A stretch of 64,000 nucleotides of DNA from Allomeiothermus silvanus DSM 9946 (GCF_000092125.1 NC_014212.1:3148501-3212500), one strand, 5' to 3'. Positions 41,335 to 50,481 are shown, numbered from the stretch's first letter. Numbers and translations: made by a program. Notes: generated by a model not told the origin, from the sequence alone.

Positions 41335-43619
41335 TGGAGGCTTTTGGCGTGCCGGGCATCTCTCCTACCTGGGCCTCCAGCAGCAAGGACCTGGTGGGCA
41401 CGGCCCTGGGCACGGCCCGGGTCTGGTTTACCCTGGGGCATGGCATCCTCAACGAGGTCTTCTGGCCTTCCACCGGCAGGCCGCAGATCCGCGACCTAGG
41501 CTTCATCGTGGCCCGGGAGGGGGCCTGGTACGAGGTCAAGCGGGTGCACTCCTACACCCTCTCGACCCCGGCCCCCGAGGTGCCCCTGCCCCAGGTGGTG
41601 CATCGGGGCGAGGAGTACACGCTGGAGCTGGAGTGCCTGGTCGACCCTAACCGCGATGTGGTGCTGGTGCGCTACCGGCTGGAAGGGGAGGGCTTCCGGC
41701 TGTATCCGCTGCTGGCCCCCCACCTGGGCGGCAGCGGTCACGACAACACCGCCTGGGTGGAAGGGTCGGCTCTCTATGCCCAGAAAGGGATGGCCGCGCT
41801 GGCACTTCTCGCTAAGCCGGGGTTTACCCGGGCCAGCGCGGGTTTTGTGGGCTTTTCCGATGGTTGGCAGGATTTTCAACGGAACAGAGCCATGACTTGG
41901 AGCTTCAGCCGGGCCACGGGAGGCAACGTGGCCCTGATGGGGGAGCTGCTGGCCCCCGCGGGGGTGCTGGCCCTGGGGTTTGCCGAGACCCCGGAGGGGG
42001 CGCACACCCTGGCCGCCTCGAGCCTGACTGAAGACTACGGGGCGGTACGGGATCGCTACTTGGAAGGTTGGCGGGCCTGGGCTAGGGGGCTCAAGATCGA
42101 GGGGGCGAGCCCGGAACTCACCCGGATGGCCCGCACCTCGACCATGGTGCTCCGGGTGCATGAGGACACCACTTACCCCGGCGCGGTGGTGGCCAGCCTC
42201 TCCACTCCCTGGGGTTCCTCCCACGACGATCCTGGGGGCTACCACCTGGTCTGGCCGCGCGACGCGGTGGAGGCTGGGCTGGCCCTGCTGGCCGCGGGCC
42301 AGGTGCAAGACGCCCGGCGGATGTTGGCCTATCTGCTTGCCACCCAACAGCCCGACGGAAGCTGGCCGCAGAACTTCTACCCCGATGGGCGGGCCTACTG
42401 GCAGGGTCTCCAGCTCGACGAGGTTGCCCTGCCGGTGCTGCTGGCGGCGCGGCTGGAGGAAGAGGGAGGGCTAGCCGAGCGGGCCCAGGTGCAGCGGATG
42501 GTGCAAAAGGCTCTCGGTTTTATCGCGCAAAACGGTCCCTATAGCCCCCAGGACCGCTGGGAGGAGAACGCCGGAGCCAACCCCTTCACTCTGGGGGTAC
42601 AGGTGGCCGCGCTGGTGGCGGGGGCAGCCTTTTTGGAGGAACCCGAGCGAAGTTATGCCCTCTCGTTGGCCGATGCCTGGAACGCCCGGATCGAGGAGTG
42701 GACGTTTGTGGAGAATACCCCCCTTGACCATCAGCACGGGCTGCGGGGTCATTACGTGCGCATCCGACCCCCGGGGACGATGGGCCTACGGGGCCGGGTG
42801 CTGGTGCAGAACCGCCAGGGTGAGCAGGTAGCGGCTGAGGAGCTGGTGGGGCTGGAGTTTTTCTACCTGGTACGGCTTGGGCTGCGCTCGCCGCATGATC
42901 CCCGCGTCCGCGATACCCTACGGCTGGTGGAGGCTCTACTGCGGGTGGATACCCCCAGCGGTCCTTTTTACCACCGCTACAACCACGACGGCTACGGCGA
43001 GCATGCCGACGGCCGCCCCTTTGACGGGAACGGGGTGGGCCGGGCCTGGCCCCTCCTGAGCGGGGAGCGGGGCCACTATGCCCTCCTGGCAGGGGAAGAT
43101 CCCCTGCCCTACCTCTGGACCATGGCCCGTGCGGCCAGCCTGGGGGGCCTGATCCCGGAGCAGGTCTGGGACAGCCCGCCGATCCCCGAACGGGGTCTAT
43201 TCCCCGGGCGGCCCAGCGGCAGCGCGATGCCCCTGGTCTGGGCCCATGCCGAGTACCTCAAGCTCTTCCTGGCATGGCAACAGGGCCGTCCCAGCGAGTG
43301 GCTCCAGGGGGTAGCTCAGCGCTATCAAAGCCCCCGCCCTCCCCAAATCCTGCACTGGCGCAGCGACACGCCCCACCGGGTCGTCCGCCCCGGCCAAACC
43401 CTCCAGGTCGAGGCCACGCGGCCCTTCACCTTGCACTTTGGTTTTGACGGCTGGCAAGAGGTACAGGAGCTGCCTGCTACCGCGGTGGGCCTGGGTTGTT
43501 TTGGGGTTCAGCTCGAGCCTGCGCTGCTGCAGGGCCACCGCTCGCTCGAGTTCACCCGGCGCTTCGAGGAGGGCTGGGAAAGGCGGGACTACAGGGTGGA
43601 GATTCTGCAAGAGGGGTGA
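41331..43619 (+). CDS. GH15 glucan 1,4-alpha-glucosidase (glucoamylase-type)
   Basis: A 762-residue enzyme with an N-terminal beta-sandwich (about 1-260) and an (alpha/alpha)6 barrel. Barrel motifs are GGYHLVWPRDAVEAGLALLA (substrate-binding Arg-Asp), QPDGSWPQNFYPDGR, the acid region FYPDGRAYWQGLQLDEVALP, RWEENAGANPF and, for the base, RAWPLLSGERGHY. There is no signal peptide, so it is cytoplasmic and probably releases glucose from glycogen or maltodextrin. The start overlaps the zwf stop; ATG at 41331 or 41334. Confidence 0.92.
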   Translation: MMEAFGVPGISPTWASSSKDLVGTALGTARVWFTLGHGILNEVFWPSTGRPQIRDLGFIVAREGAWYEVKRVHSYTLSTPAPEVPLPQVVHRGEEYTLELECLVDPNRDVVLVRYRLEGEGFRLYPLLAPHLGGSGHDNTAWVEGSALYAQKGMAALALLAKPGFTRASAGFVGFSDGWQDFQRNRAMTWSFSRATGGNVALMGELLAPAGVLALGFAETPEGAHTLAASSLTEDYGAVRDRYLEGWRAWARGLKIEGASPELTRMARTSTMVLRVHEDTTYPGAVVASLSTPWGSSHDDPGGYHLVWPRDAVEAGLALLAAGQVQDARRMLAYLLATQQPDGSWPQNFYPDGRAYWQGLQLDEVALPVLLAARLEEEGGLAERAQVQRMVQKALGFIAQNGPYSPQDRWEENAGANPFTLGVQVAALVAGAAFLEEPERSYALSLADAWNARIEEWTFVENTPLDHQHGLRGHYVRIRPPGTMGLRGRVLVQNRQGEQVAAEELVGLEFFYLVRLGLRSPHDPRVRDTLRLVEALLRVDTPSGPFYHRYNHDGYGEHADGRPFDGNGVGRAWPLLSGERGHYALLAGEDPLPYLWTMARAASLGGLIPEQVWDSPPIPERGLFPGRPSGSAMPLVWAHAEYLKLFLAWQQGRPSEWLQGVAQRYQSPRPPQILHWRSDTPHRVVRPGQTLQVEATRPFTLHFGFDGWQEVQELPATAVGLGCFGVQLEPALLQGHRSLEFTRRFEEGWERRDYRVEILQEG

Positions 43620-43624
43620 GCGCG

Positions 43625-44245
43625 ATGCAGGAGTGGAAAGCCCAGATGGAAGAAGCGGACGAGCGGGCCATGCCTACCCGCCGGGCGATCTTGCAGGCCG
43701 CCATCGGCACCTCAGCGGTGTTGGCGGGCCTATCGGTAGGGTACATCGGGGTGGGTTTGCTACCTAAGGCCATCAAGACCCCCGAGAACGCACCGCCTCA
43801 GGTAGGGGATATCCTGGTGTATGCGATCGGAGCTAAGATGAACCAGCCCATCCAGGTCGCGGATCTGCCCGAGGCAGGGCCCTTCCAGCTGGCCTTTCCT
43901 ATGGACCCGAAGACCAGTGTCGTTCGTAACAAGCAGCTCAACAACACCCTGTTGGTGCTCAAATTGCTCCCCGGCAGCTATGACCCGAAGCTCGTAGCCC
44001 ACGTGGCTGAGGGAGTGGTTTGCTACTCGGCCATCTGTACCCACCTGGGGTGTACCGTAAGCGAGTGGGAGTCCAAGCCCCAAATGATGCGCTGCCCTTG
44101 TCACGGTAGCGTCTTCAATCCGCGCGACGACACGGTGGTGAGCGGTCCCGCTCCGCTGCCCCTGGCCATACTGCCGATTCGCCTCGAGGGCTCCCAGATT
44201 GTGGTGGCGGGTGAGTTCCTGGGTCCAGTAGGCGCACAGGTCTAG
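43625..44245 (+). CDS. Rieske 2Fe-2S protein of a cytochrome bc-type complex
   Basis: A 206-residue protein. A twin-Arg N-terminus (PTRRAILQAAIGTSAVLAGL) and single helix anchor it, and the Rieske fold follows. The cluster ligands are complete: CTHLGC (138-143) and CPCHGS (157-162), including the two disulfide Cys. It starts five bases after the glucoamylase gene. Thermaceae Rieske proteins normally accompany cytochrome b and c genes; none is here, and transposon debris begins 125 bases downstream. Confidence 0.93.
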   Translation: MQEWKAQMEEADERAMPTRRAILQAAIGTSAVLAGLSVGYIGVGLLPKAIKTPENAPPQVGDILVYAIGAKMNQPIQVADLPEAGPFQLAFPMDPKTSVVRNKQLNNTLLVLKLLPGSYDPKLVAHVAEGVVCYSAICTHLGCTVSEWESKPQMMRCPCHGSVFNPRDDTVVSGPAPLPLAILPIRLEGSQIVVAGEFLGPVGAQV

Positions 44246-44369
44246 AAGGCAAACCGGGCAGTATTAACCCCGCCGAGGTTCGTGGGTTTACTGGCAAGTG
44301 GAGCAGTCCGGGTCCGACCTGGCTATTCCTGGGGCCCTCGGTGCTGGTACAGGGCCTCCAGGGGCTTTC

Positions 44370-44491
44370 ATACCCTTTCCGGTTGTATCCTTCGTTGATG
44401 ACCGTAGCCGATTCCATCCAGCTCACCTTGAGCGGAGGGTCCAGAAGGCCCAGGATCCGATAGAAAGCACCCGCTTCCTGGCGGTCTACCC
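44370..44491. repeat. 122-bp transposon-end repeat, copy 2 (IS630-like debris)
   Basis: This is the second copy of the 38238-38359 sequence. Here the similarity to IS630-type transposases continues further: after the repeat one frame reads LPAKEIARTPRWVQGAMRRY, then PQGGPEALQDRRHHN (to about 44590), the helix-turn-helix end and the family's DRRHxN motif. Frameshifts interrupt it. Nothing of the catalytic domain is left. Confidence 0.6.
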
Positions 44492-44599
44492 GCCAAGGAG
44501 ATCGCCAGGACTCCCCGCTGGGTGCAGGGGGCAATGAGGCGCTACCCCCAGGGAGGCCCCGAGGCCCTACAAGACAGGCGGCACCATAACCTAGGGCCG

Positions 44600-45051
44600 T
44601 CGACGAAGTCCCTTTCGGTGCACGGCGGTACGCCGTCCCGATAGGGGATCGTCCGCGCGCCAGCAGCGGCTTTGCTGGGTCCTCCCTCAGGGTTCCCCTG
44701 ACGGGGGCTTATGGACAGGACCTAAGCGGAGAGACTGGGTGGAGAAGGAGCTTCATAAGAAGGTCTCCCGCTATCCCCTCTACCGCCTAGGGCACGAGGT
44801 GCTGGCCTGGACGGATGGACAAACCCAGCTGCCCCTGGCCTTCCTGCCTTACGAGGAGGCCAGCCGGTTAGCGCGTAAATCCAGGTTAAAAGATTGGCTT
44901 CCTAGAGCCTTATTAGACAGTCTCTTATCAACCACTTCCAGAGCGTTCCTTTGCTCACCCCCTACTTCCCCTTTCCCCGACGGCTCTGGCTGTTTGCGCC
45001 GAAGAATGGGCTCGAGCAGGTATCCCACGCATATGAAGAAGAAAGGCACGA
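44600..45051. other. Decayed stretch with two doubtful small frames
   Basis: No clear gene. On the plus strand a frame from GTG 44739 encodes EKELHKKVSRYPLYRLGHEV and then LAWTDGQTQLPLAFLPYEEA; this looks protein-like but is unrecognised and loses character after about 44905. On the minus strand a TTG at 45055 overlaps the sensor kinase stop and gives a short hydrophobic peptide (IVPFFFICVGYLLEPILRRK), possibly the head of a small membrane protein truncated here. Codon use is erratic, consistent with an old insertion scar. Confidence 0.35.
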
Positions 45052-46362
45052 TCAAGGCGTAGGGGTTTCCGGCAGCTCCAGCCGGGCCAGTAGCCCCCCT
45101 TCGGGGGCAGGCTCCAAGCGCAATCGCCCTCCGTGCTGCTCAACGATGACCATGACTAGGGTCAGGCCCAACCCGGCCCCCCGCACCCCCTGGGTGCCCG
45201 CCCCGCGCTGAAAGGGCTGCAATAGGCGCTCGAGCTGCTCAGGGGGAATACCCGGTCCCTCATCGGCTACCTCCACCACCGCCAGCCTCCCCTCGCGCCG
45301 GGTACGCAACCAGACCCGCCCCCCCAATGGTCCGTACTTGATGGCGTTTGCGAGCAGGTTGGCAATGGCCGTACGCAAGGTGAGGGGGTGGCCCTGGCAG
45401 GGAGCGGGCTCAAGCTGTAGCACCAAGCGTACCTGCCGCTCCTTGGCCAGCCCCTCCAACGATTCCTGAGCCTCCAGCGCCAGCAGATCCAGCTCCACCG
45501 GCTCCGGCTCGAAGGGTACCTGGGTGTGCGCCAGCAACAATAGCGCCTCGATGACCTGGGCCAGATCTTCAGCCGTGCGGGCAATCTCTACCAGGGCTTC
45601 TCGGTACTGTTCAGGGGTGCGGGGCCGCTCCAGGCTCAGGCTGGCCCTTCCCTGGAGGAGGCTCAACGGGGTACGCAGCTCGTGGGCGGCAGCCAAGGCG
45701 AAGGCCTTTTCCCGCTCGATGCTGCGCTCGAGGCGGGCCAGCATAGCGTTGAAGGTACGGGTCAGGCGGGCCATTTCGTCTTTGCCGGGGCTCTCGGGAA
45801 CCCGCTGCCCATGACGTCCCGAGGCGGCGATCTGAGCCGCCAAGCGGGTGACCTGATCCACCGGGCGCAGGGCGCGGTCCGCCAGCGCGTAGCCAGCTCC
45901 CAGGCCCAGCAGCAGCAGCAGCGGAAGGGTGAGCAGCAATAGCCGCTGCGCGCGCCCGATGCTGCGGCTGGTCTCAACCTCCGAACGCATGGCCTGCATC
46001 ACGCTGCCATCCGCTAGGATTTCGCCGTAGATGCGGGTGCTCTCCACGGTGCGGAAGCCGGGCACGGGGGCAGAGCGCACCGGGGGAACCCCGTAGCTCT
46101 CGATCAGGACCCCTTGGGAGCTGTATACCAGCAGTACAGTAGCCCCTGGCAGGCGGGTGAGAAACAGCTCCGCGGTCCTCGAGGCGCGGGGTTTGTCGTG
46201 GTCCAGTTGGCTCGCGGCCAGGGCCACCGCCTCGCGCAAGGAGTCGTCGAGGGTCTGTCGCAGGGTGGCACGCAGCACCAAAAACAAGACCAGGCTGCCC
46301 AGCAGCAGCAGCCCAGCAGAAATACCCGTGTAGTAGAGGGTTAGCCGCCAGCGCAGGCTCAA
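45052..46362 (-). CDS. Two-component sensor histidine kinase (pair 1)
   Basis: A 436-residue kinase: membrane helix 1 (ISAGLLLLGSLVLFLVLRAT), an extracytoplasmic loop to about residue 150, helix 2 (LLLLTLPLLLLLGLGAGYAL) and HAMP. HisKA follows with the phospho-acceptor His in LAAAHELRTPLSLLQG, then the ATPase domain with NLLANAIKYG, DEGPGIPPEQ and GAGLGLTLV. I chose the TTG at 46362: GGAGGAG stands five bases upstream, and it overlaps the regulator stop (TTGA). The longer open frame upstream is the shadow of the regulator gene. Confidence 0.93.
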   Translation of the reverse strand: MSLRWRLTLYYTGISAGLLLLGSLVLFLVLRATLRQTLDDSLREAVALAASQLDHDKPRASRTAELFLTRLPGATVLLVYSSQGVLIESYGVPPVRSAPVPGFRTVESTRIYGEILADGSVMQAMRSEVETSRSIGRAQRLLLLTLPLLLLLGLGAGYALADRALRPVDQVTRLAAQIAASGRHGQRVPESPGKDEMARLTRTFNAMLARLERSIEREKAFALAAAHELRTPLSLLQGRASLSLERPRTPEQYREALVEIARTAEDLAQVIEALLLLAHTQVPFEPEPVELDLLALEAQESLEGLAKERQVRLVLQLEPAPCQGHPLTLRTAIANLLANAIKYGPLGGRVWLRTRREGRLAVVEVADEGPGIPPEQLERLLQPFQRGAGTQGVRGAGLGLTLVMVIVEQHGGRLRLEPAPEGGLLARLELPETPTP

Positions 46363-47039
46363 GGGTTCTCCTCCATCCGCCCCAGCCGGTAACCCAGCCC
46401 ACGCACCGTCTCGACGAAGTCCTCCCCCAGCTTGCGCCGCAGGCTCGAGACATACACGTCCACTACCTTGGTGTCCACCTCGCTCTCCCCCGGCCAGACC
46501 CGCTCGATGAGGCTGTTGCGGCTGTACGCCCGGCCAGGGTTCAGCCCCAGGCACTCCACCAGAGCGTACTCGCGCGGGGTGAGGGGCACCGGTTGGCCTC
46601 CTTTGAGCACCTGGTGCGCGCTCAGGTCGAGCACATACCCTTTTGGTAGGGGGATCAGGTTGGCCGCCTCACCCTTGGCCCGCCGCACCAGAGCCCGAAT
46701 GCGGGCCCGGAGTTCGCGAAAGTCGAAGGGTTTGGTCAGGTAGTCGTCCCCGCCGGTGTCGAGCCCGGTGAGCTTGGAGTCCATATCCCCCCGAGCAGTG
46801 AGGAAGAGGATGGGGATCTTATCCCGCTGGTTGCGCAGCGTGCGGGCTAGGTCAAAGCCAGCCTGGGGGCCCTCCGGCAGCATCACGTCCAAGATCAGCA
46901 AATCATACGCTTCCAGCTCGGCCATGCCCTGCCCTATAGCTGCGTCAGGGGCGTGATCCACCATCAACCCGTCGTCGCGCAATCCCTCTGCAATCAGCGC
47001 AGCTAGCCGGGGATCATCCTCTACCAGGAGCACCCGCAT
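46359..47039 (-). CDS. OmpR-family response regulator (pair 1)
   Basis: A 226-residue regulator. The receiver domain (1-120) carries the acidic pair in LLVEDD, the phospho-acceptor in LILDVMLPEG, Thr in LTARG and Lys in LTKPF. A winged-helix DNA-binding domain follows (LTPREYALVECL, VDVYVSSLRRKLG, VRGLGYRLG). The ATG at 47039 gives MRVLLVEDDPRLAAL. It precedes and overlaps its cognate kinase. Confidence 0.94.
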   Translation of the reverse strand: MRVLLVEDDPRLAALIAEGLRDDGLMVDHAPDAAIGQGMAELEAYDLLILDVMLPEGPQAGFDLARTLRNQRDKIPILFLTARGDMDSKLTGLDTGGDDYLTKPFDFRELRARIRALVRRAKGEAANLIPLPKGYVLDLSAHQVLKGGQPVPLTPREYALVECLGLNPGRAYSRNSLIERVWPGESEVDTKVVDVYVSSLRRKLGEDFVETVRGLGYRLGRMEENP

Positions 47040-47103
47040 AGTTCCCCCATAGCAGGCCAGGATAGGCCGCCAAGGTAAAGATCGGGTAAAGGCGGGGCCA
47101 GAA

Positions 47104-48423
47104 TCAGCGAGCGGATCCGGTTCGCAGCGGCAAACGAACTCCAATCTGGGCTCCCTGGGGGAGGTTGGCCGCCTTCACGGTTCCCCCGTGCCAGCGCACG
47201 ATGGCCGCGACCAGGGCCAGCCCCAGGCCGCTCCCGTTGCGGCGGTGTTCAACCCGGGCCTGGTAAAAGCGTTGGAACACGTGGGGCAGGGCCTCCTCGG
47301 GGAAGCCTCCCCCGGTGTCTTCCACCTGCAACAGCGCCTCCTGACCCTCTTTGCGCAAGGTCAGGCGCACTTCGCCCGCAGCGGTAAACTTGAGCGCGTT
47401 CTCCAGCAGGTTGCGCAGCGCCAGCCCTAAAGCCAATCGATCCCCCATCACCTCCAGCGGTTCTTCCCACAAAAAGACCCGTAAGGCCAAACCCTTAGCC
47501 TCGAACAGCGGCCTCAAGTCCTCCGCCTCCTCGGCGAGCAGGCGGTTGAGCAGCAGCGGCTCCCGCAACAGCCCCTGACCGGCCTCGGCCCGGGCCAGGT
47601 GCAGCAGCTTTTCCACCAGCGCCAGCATCCGCCCTGCTGAGCGGTGGGCGTGCTCCAGGGCCCGGGCCACCTGGGGGTCACGGTTTTCTTCCTGAGCCTG
47701 CTCAAGCCGACCCAGGAGTACCGTGAGCGGGGTGCGCAGCTCGTGGGCGGCGTCCTGGGTAAAACGCCGCTCGCTTTCGATGAGTTCGCCCAAACTCTGC
47801 AGCAGCTCATTGAAGGCCCGGCTCAGGGTAAAAAGTTCGTCCCGCACAGCAGGCTCCGGCAAAGGGCGGTTCCAGATGCGGCCCACGGCTCGCTCGCGGG
47901 CAGCTTGGGTGAGCAGGCGCACCGGGTTGAGCGCCCGTCCCATCAGCAAGTACCCAAGCCCCAGCGCCAGAAGCAAGGCTCCTGGCGCAACCACCCACAG
48001 TATCCGGTCCAGCGCGGCCAGGCTTTCCTCGAGCCCTGCCAAAGGACGACCCGCCAGCAGGGTAGCCTTTTCAACCGTGCGGCCACACAGCCGCCAACTC
48101 CCGGTGGTAAAGCAGCCTTCCCGCGGACTTGGTAATGGCTGGGGCTTCTTGCCCAACGCTTCCACCAACCCCTGAGGTCCAAACAAGAGCAAGGTCAGGT
48201 CCGGTGGTAGCTGCGGGAGCAGTTCGCCCTCCTGGCTGAGGCTTAGCTGACCGTTGTCGCTGTTCACCCAGGGCCCGGCCAGGATCAGCGCCGCGTGCAG
48301 GCTCTGGTCCAGCTCGCTGCGCAAAATGCGCTCCAACCCCAGCCGCAGACCCACCCCGGCCAGCAGCAACACCCCCCCGACCAGCAGGGCATAGAAGAGC
48401 GTAAGCCGCAGGCGGAGGCTCAT
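47104..48423 (-). CDS. Two-component sensor histidine kinase (pair 2)
   Basis: A 439-residue kinase with the same architecture as pair 1: helix 1 (LFYALLVGGVLLLAGVGLRL), a sensor loop with two Cys (GCFTTGSWRLCG), helix 2 (VVAPGALLLALGLGYLLMG), HAMP, HisKA (QDAAHELRTPLTVLLGRL) and ATPase (LRNLLENALKF, EDTGGGFPEE, GSGLGLALV). Its start overlaps the stop of the preceding regulator by four bases (ATGA). The signal is unknown; the Cys pair could sense redox state or metal. Confidence 0.93.
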   Translation of the reverse strand: MSLRLRLTLFYALLVGGVLLLAGVGLRLGLERILRSELDQSLHAALILAGPWVNSDNGQLSLSQEGELLPQLPPDLTLLLFGPQGLVEALGKKPQPLPSPREGCFTTGSWRLCGRTVEKATLLAGRPLAGLEESLAALDRILWVVAPGALLLALGLGYLLMGRALNPVRLLTQAARERAVGRIWNRPLPEPAVRDELFTLSRAFNELLQSLGELIESERRFTQDAAHELRTPLTVLLGRLEQAQEENRDPQVARALEHAHRSAGRMLALVEKLLHLARAEAGQGLLREPLLLNRLLAEEAEDLRPLFEAKGLALRVFLWEEPLEVMGDRLALGLALRNLLENALKFTAAGEVRLTLRKEGQEALLQVEDTGGGFPEEALPHVFQRFYQARVEHRRNGSGLGLALVAAIVRWHGGTVKAANLPQGAQIGVRLPLRTGSAR

Positions 48424-49076
48424 CCCACTAGACGGTAGCCCAGTCCGCGCCGGGTCTCGATGGCCTCCGGGGCCAGCTTTTGGCGCAGGCGAGAGATGTA
48501 CGGGTCGAGGCTACGGGGGTCGATGCTGGCCTCGCCAGGCCAGACGTGTTCGAGGAGGGATTCCCGGGGGTAAAAGGTGTCAGGGTGCAGGGAGAGAAAC
48601 TCCAGAATCAGCCACTCTTTGGCAGAAAGCTCGAGCGGTTCCCCTTCCCACCAGGCCTGCTTGGCCCGGAGATCGAGGGAGAGCCGTCCGACCTCGACCC
48701 GGTTGCTGGATACCCCCCGGGAGCGGCGCAGCAAAGCCCGTACCCGGGCCCGGAGTTCGCGCAGGTGAAAGGGTTTGATCAGGTAATCATCGGCCCCCGC
48801 CTCCAGGCCCCGTACCCGATCGTCCAGGCCGTCGCGGGCGGTCAGCATCAGCACCGGTGCCGCACCGCCCTGTCCGCGCAGGTGGGTCAGCAGGCTGAAG
48901 CCATCCCGCCGGGGCAGGCCCACGTCCAGCACCACCAGGTCATAGGGAAAGCTCTGCCAAAGCCCCAGGGCCTCCTCGCCATCCTGGGCCCAGTCCACCG
49001 CGTAGGGCTCGGCCTCGAGGGTTTCCTTGACCAAAGACCCTACCTCGAGGTCGTCCTCCACCAGCAAAATACGCAT
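48420..49076 (-). CDS. OmpR-family response regulator (pair 2)
   Basis: A 218-residue regulator with an intact receiver (LLVEDD, LVVLDVGLPRRDG, MLTARDG, LIKPF) and C-terminal winged helix (LSAKEWLILEFL, LDPYISRLRQKLA, RRGLGYRLV). It is translationally coupled to its kinase. Three bases separate it from the PAP2 phosphatase gene upstream, so all belong to one transcription unit. Confidence 0.94.
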   Translation of the reverse strand: MRILLVEDDLEVGSLVKETLEAEPYAVDWAQDGEEALGLWQSFPYDLVVLDVGLPRRDGFSLLTHLRGQGGAAPVLMLTARDGLDDRVRGLEAGADDYLIKPFHLRELRARVRALLRRSRGVSSNRVEVGRLSLDLRAKQAWWEGEPLELSAKEWLILEFLSLHPDTFYPRESLLEHVWPGEASIDPRSLDPYISRLRQKLAPEAIETRRGLGYRLVG

Positions 49077-49079
49077 TGG

Positions 49080-49736
49080 CTAACCCCTCTCGCTCGCTGC
49101 CCAGCAGTACCAAAGCCCCACCCCGATTACCCACAGAACGCTCAAGGCCCACCCCGCCAGCACGTCCGAGGGGTAGTGTACTTGCAGGTAGAGCCTGGAG
49201 AGGCCTACCAACAAGGCCCACGGCAGGCCCAGAGCCAAAACCCAGCGGGCCGCGCGGGGAAAGCGGGGGGCGAGCAGCGTGTACAGCGCGAGCACCAGCG
49301 CCAGGCTGGCCATGGTGTGGCCGGAGGGGAAGCTGTAGTCGTGTTCGGGGGTGAGCTGCGGGAAGAGGTGGGGCCGGGCGCGGGCAAAAAAGAGCTTGGA
49401 GGCCTGGTTCAAAACCGCTGCCCCGCCCAGGCTCAGGGCGAAAATGGGCCATCCCAGCCGACGAAAATACGCCCAGGCCAGCACCCCCAGGGCGAGCCCC
49501 CCGACCACCGGAGCGGAGGCGGACTGGGTGAAGGCCAGGGCCAGCGTGTTCCACACGTTGCTCTGCTGGGCGTGCAAAAAGGCCAGCACCGGCCCGTCAA
49601 AAAAGAACCCTTCCCGTTCGTAGACGTCCTCGGCCAGCCCTACAAACCCCAGCAGGCTCAGGAACAAAAGGGCCAGCAGCCATAGCGGAACCAACAACAG
49701 CAGCGACTTGAAGGTTCGGTAGAAAGATCGAGTCAT
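49080..49736 (-). CDS. PAP2-family membrane phosphatase
   Basis: A 218-residue protein with about six helices and the three phosphatase motifs in order: KLFFARARPHL (KX6RP), YSFPSGHTMAS (PSGH) and SRLYLQVHYPSDVLAGW (SRX5HX3D). It may dephosphorylate undecaprenyl pyrophosphate, phosphatidylglycerol phosphate or another lipid phosphate. The ATG at 49736 follows AAGGTGAT. It lies between the deacetylase gene and the second two-component pair. Confidence 0.92.
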   Translation of the reverse strand: MTRSFYRTFKSLLLLVPLWLLALLFLSLLGFVGLAEDVYEREGFFFDGPVLAFLHAQQSNVWNTLALAFTQSASAPVVGGLALGVLAWAYFRRLGWPIFALSLGGAAVLNQASKLFFARARPHLFPQLTPEHDYSFPSGHTMASLALVLALYTLLAPRFPRAARWVLALGLPWALLVGLSRLYLQVHYPSDVLAGWALSVLWVIGVGLWYCWAASERG

Positions 49737-49743
49737 CGAGATA

Positions 49744-50481
49744 TCACCTTGACGCACCTTCCGGTTCGGCGAGCAACTCGGCGACCTTGACGAAGGTAAA
49801 GCCCCGGGCCTGTAGGGCAGGAATCAACCGCCTGAGGGCCGGAAGCGTGGCGGGGAGGCGCGGTCCACCCTGGCTGTGCAGCACCACGATGGAACCATTA
49901 TGTACCCGGCTCAGTACGTTGCGCACAATCACCTCTGGATTAGTCTGCCCCCCATCCTCACCTGCCGCGTCCCAGTGCACCACCTGAAGCCCCAGCCGCT
50001 TCACCAAGGCCAGATCGTCGGGGCCATAGCAGCCCCCCGGAAAGCGAAAATAACGGTTGTTGACCCCTAGGCTCTCGAGCAAGCGCTGAGCCTTCCGAAT
50101 TTCTGCAGCTTTCGCGGCGGTTTGGACGGTCGGTAGCCCGTAGCAGGGTTGCGCAAAAGCAAGGTGGCTATAGCTGTGGTTTTCCAGTTCGAAGAGAGGA
50201 TTCTGCGCTAGCCTGCGGGATTGCTCAGGGTAGGCTTCAATCCAGAGTCCGCTCAGGAAGAAGGTGGCCTTGACCCGGTGTTGCTCCAACAAGCGGTACA
50301 ACTCGGTGGGGTTGTAGCTTTTGACCCGACCGCTATGCAGGTTTTGCAGCATGCCAGGGGTCATGTCGGCATCGAAAGTCAGGGCGATCTGCGGGTGATG
50401 CCTGGAACCGTGGGTGATCGGCACGGGTGCAGCCAATACTACCCCCCATAGCAACAGGCCAACCCCAAGCCATCTTCTCAC
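49744..50481 (-). CDS. Exported polysaccharide deacetylase
   Basis: A 245-residue protein with a signal peptide (RRWLGVGLLLWGVVLA, cleavage near AAP) and a NodB-type catalytic domain. TFDAD holds the metal/catalytic Asp pair; ENHSYSHLAF is the motif-2 HSxxH. RFPGGCYG and the C-terminal GSIVVLHSQGG follow. The GTG at 50481 overlaps the lipoprotein stop (GTGA). It probably removes acetyl groups from peptidoglycan or another wall glycan. Confidence 0.9.
   Translation of the reverse strand: MRRWLGVGLLLWGVVLAAPVPITHGSRHHPQIALTFDADMTPGMLQNLHSGRVKSYNPTELYRLLEQHRVKATFFLSGLWIEAYPEQSRRLAQNPLFELENHSYSHLAFAQPCYGLPTVQTAAKAAEIRKAQRLLESLGVNNRYFRFPGGCYGPDDLALVKRLGLQVVHWDAAGEDGGQTNPEVIVRNVLSRVHNGSIVVLHSQGGPRLPATLPALRRLIPALQARGFTFVKVAELLAEPEGASR

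Noticed and set aside
45052..46554. 500-residue version of the sensor kinase beginning at 46554.
   Set aside because: The extra 64 residues overlap the response regulator in another frame and are low-complexity; the TTG at 46362 has a good ribosome site.
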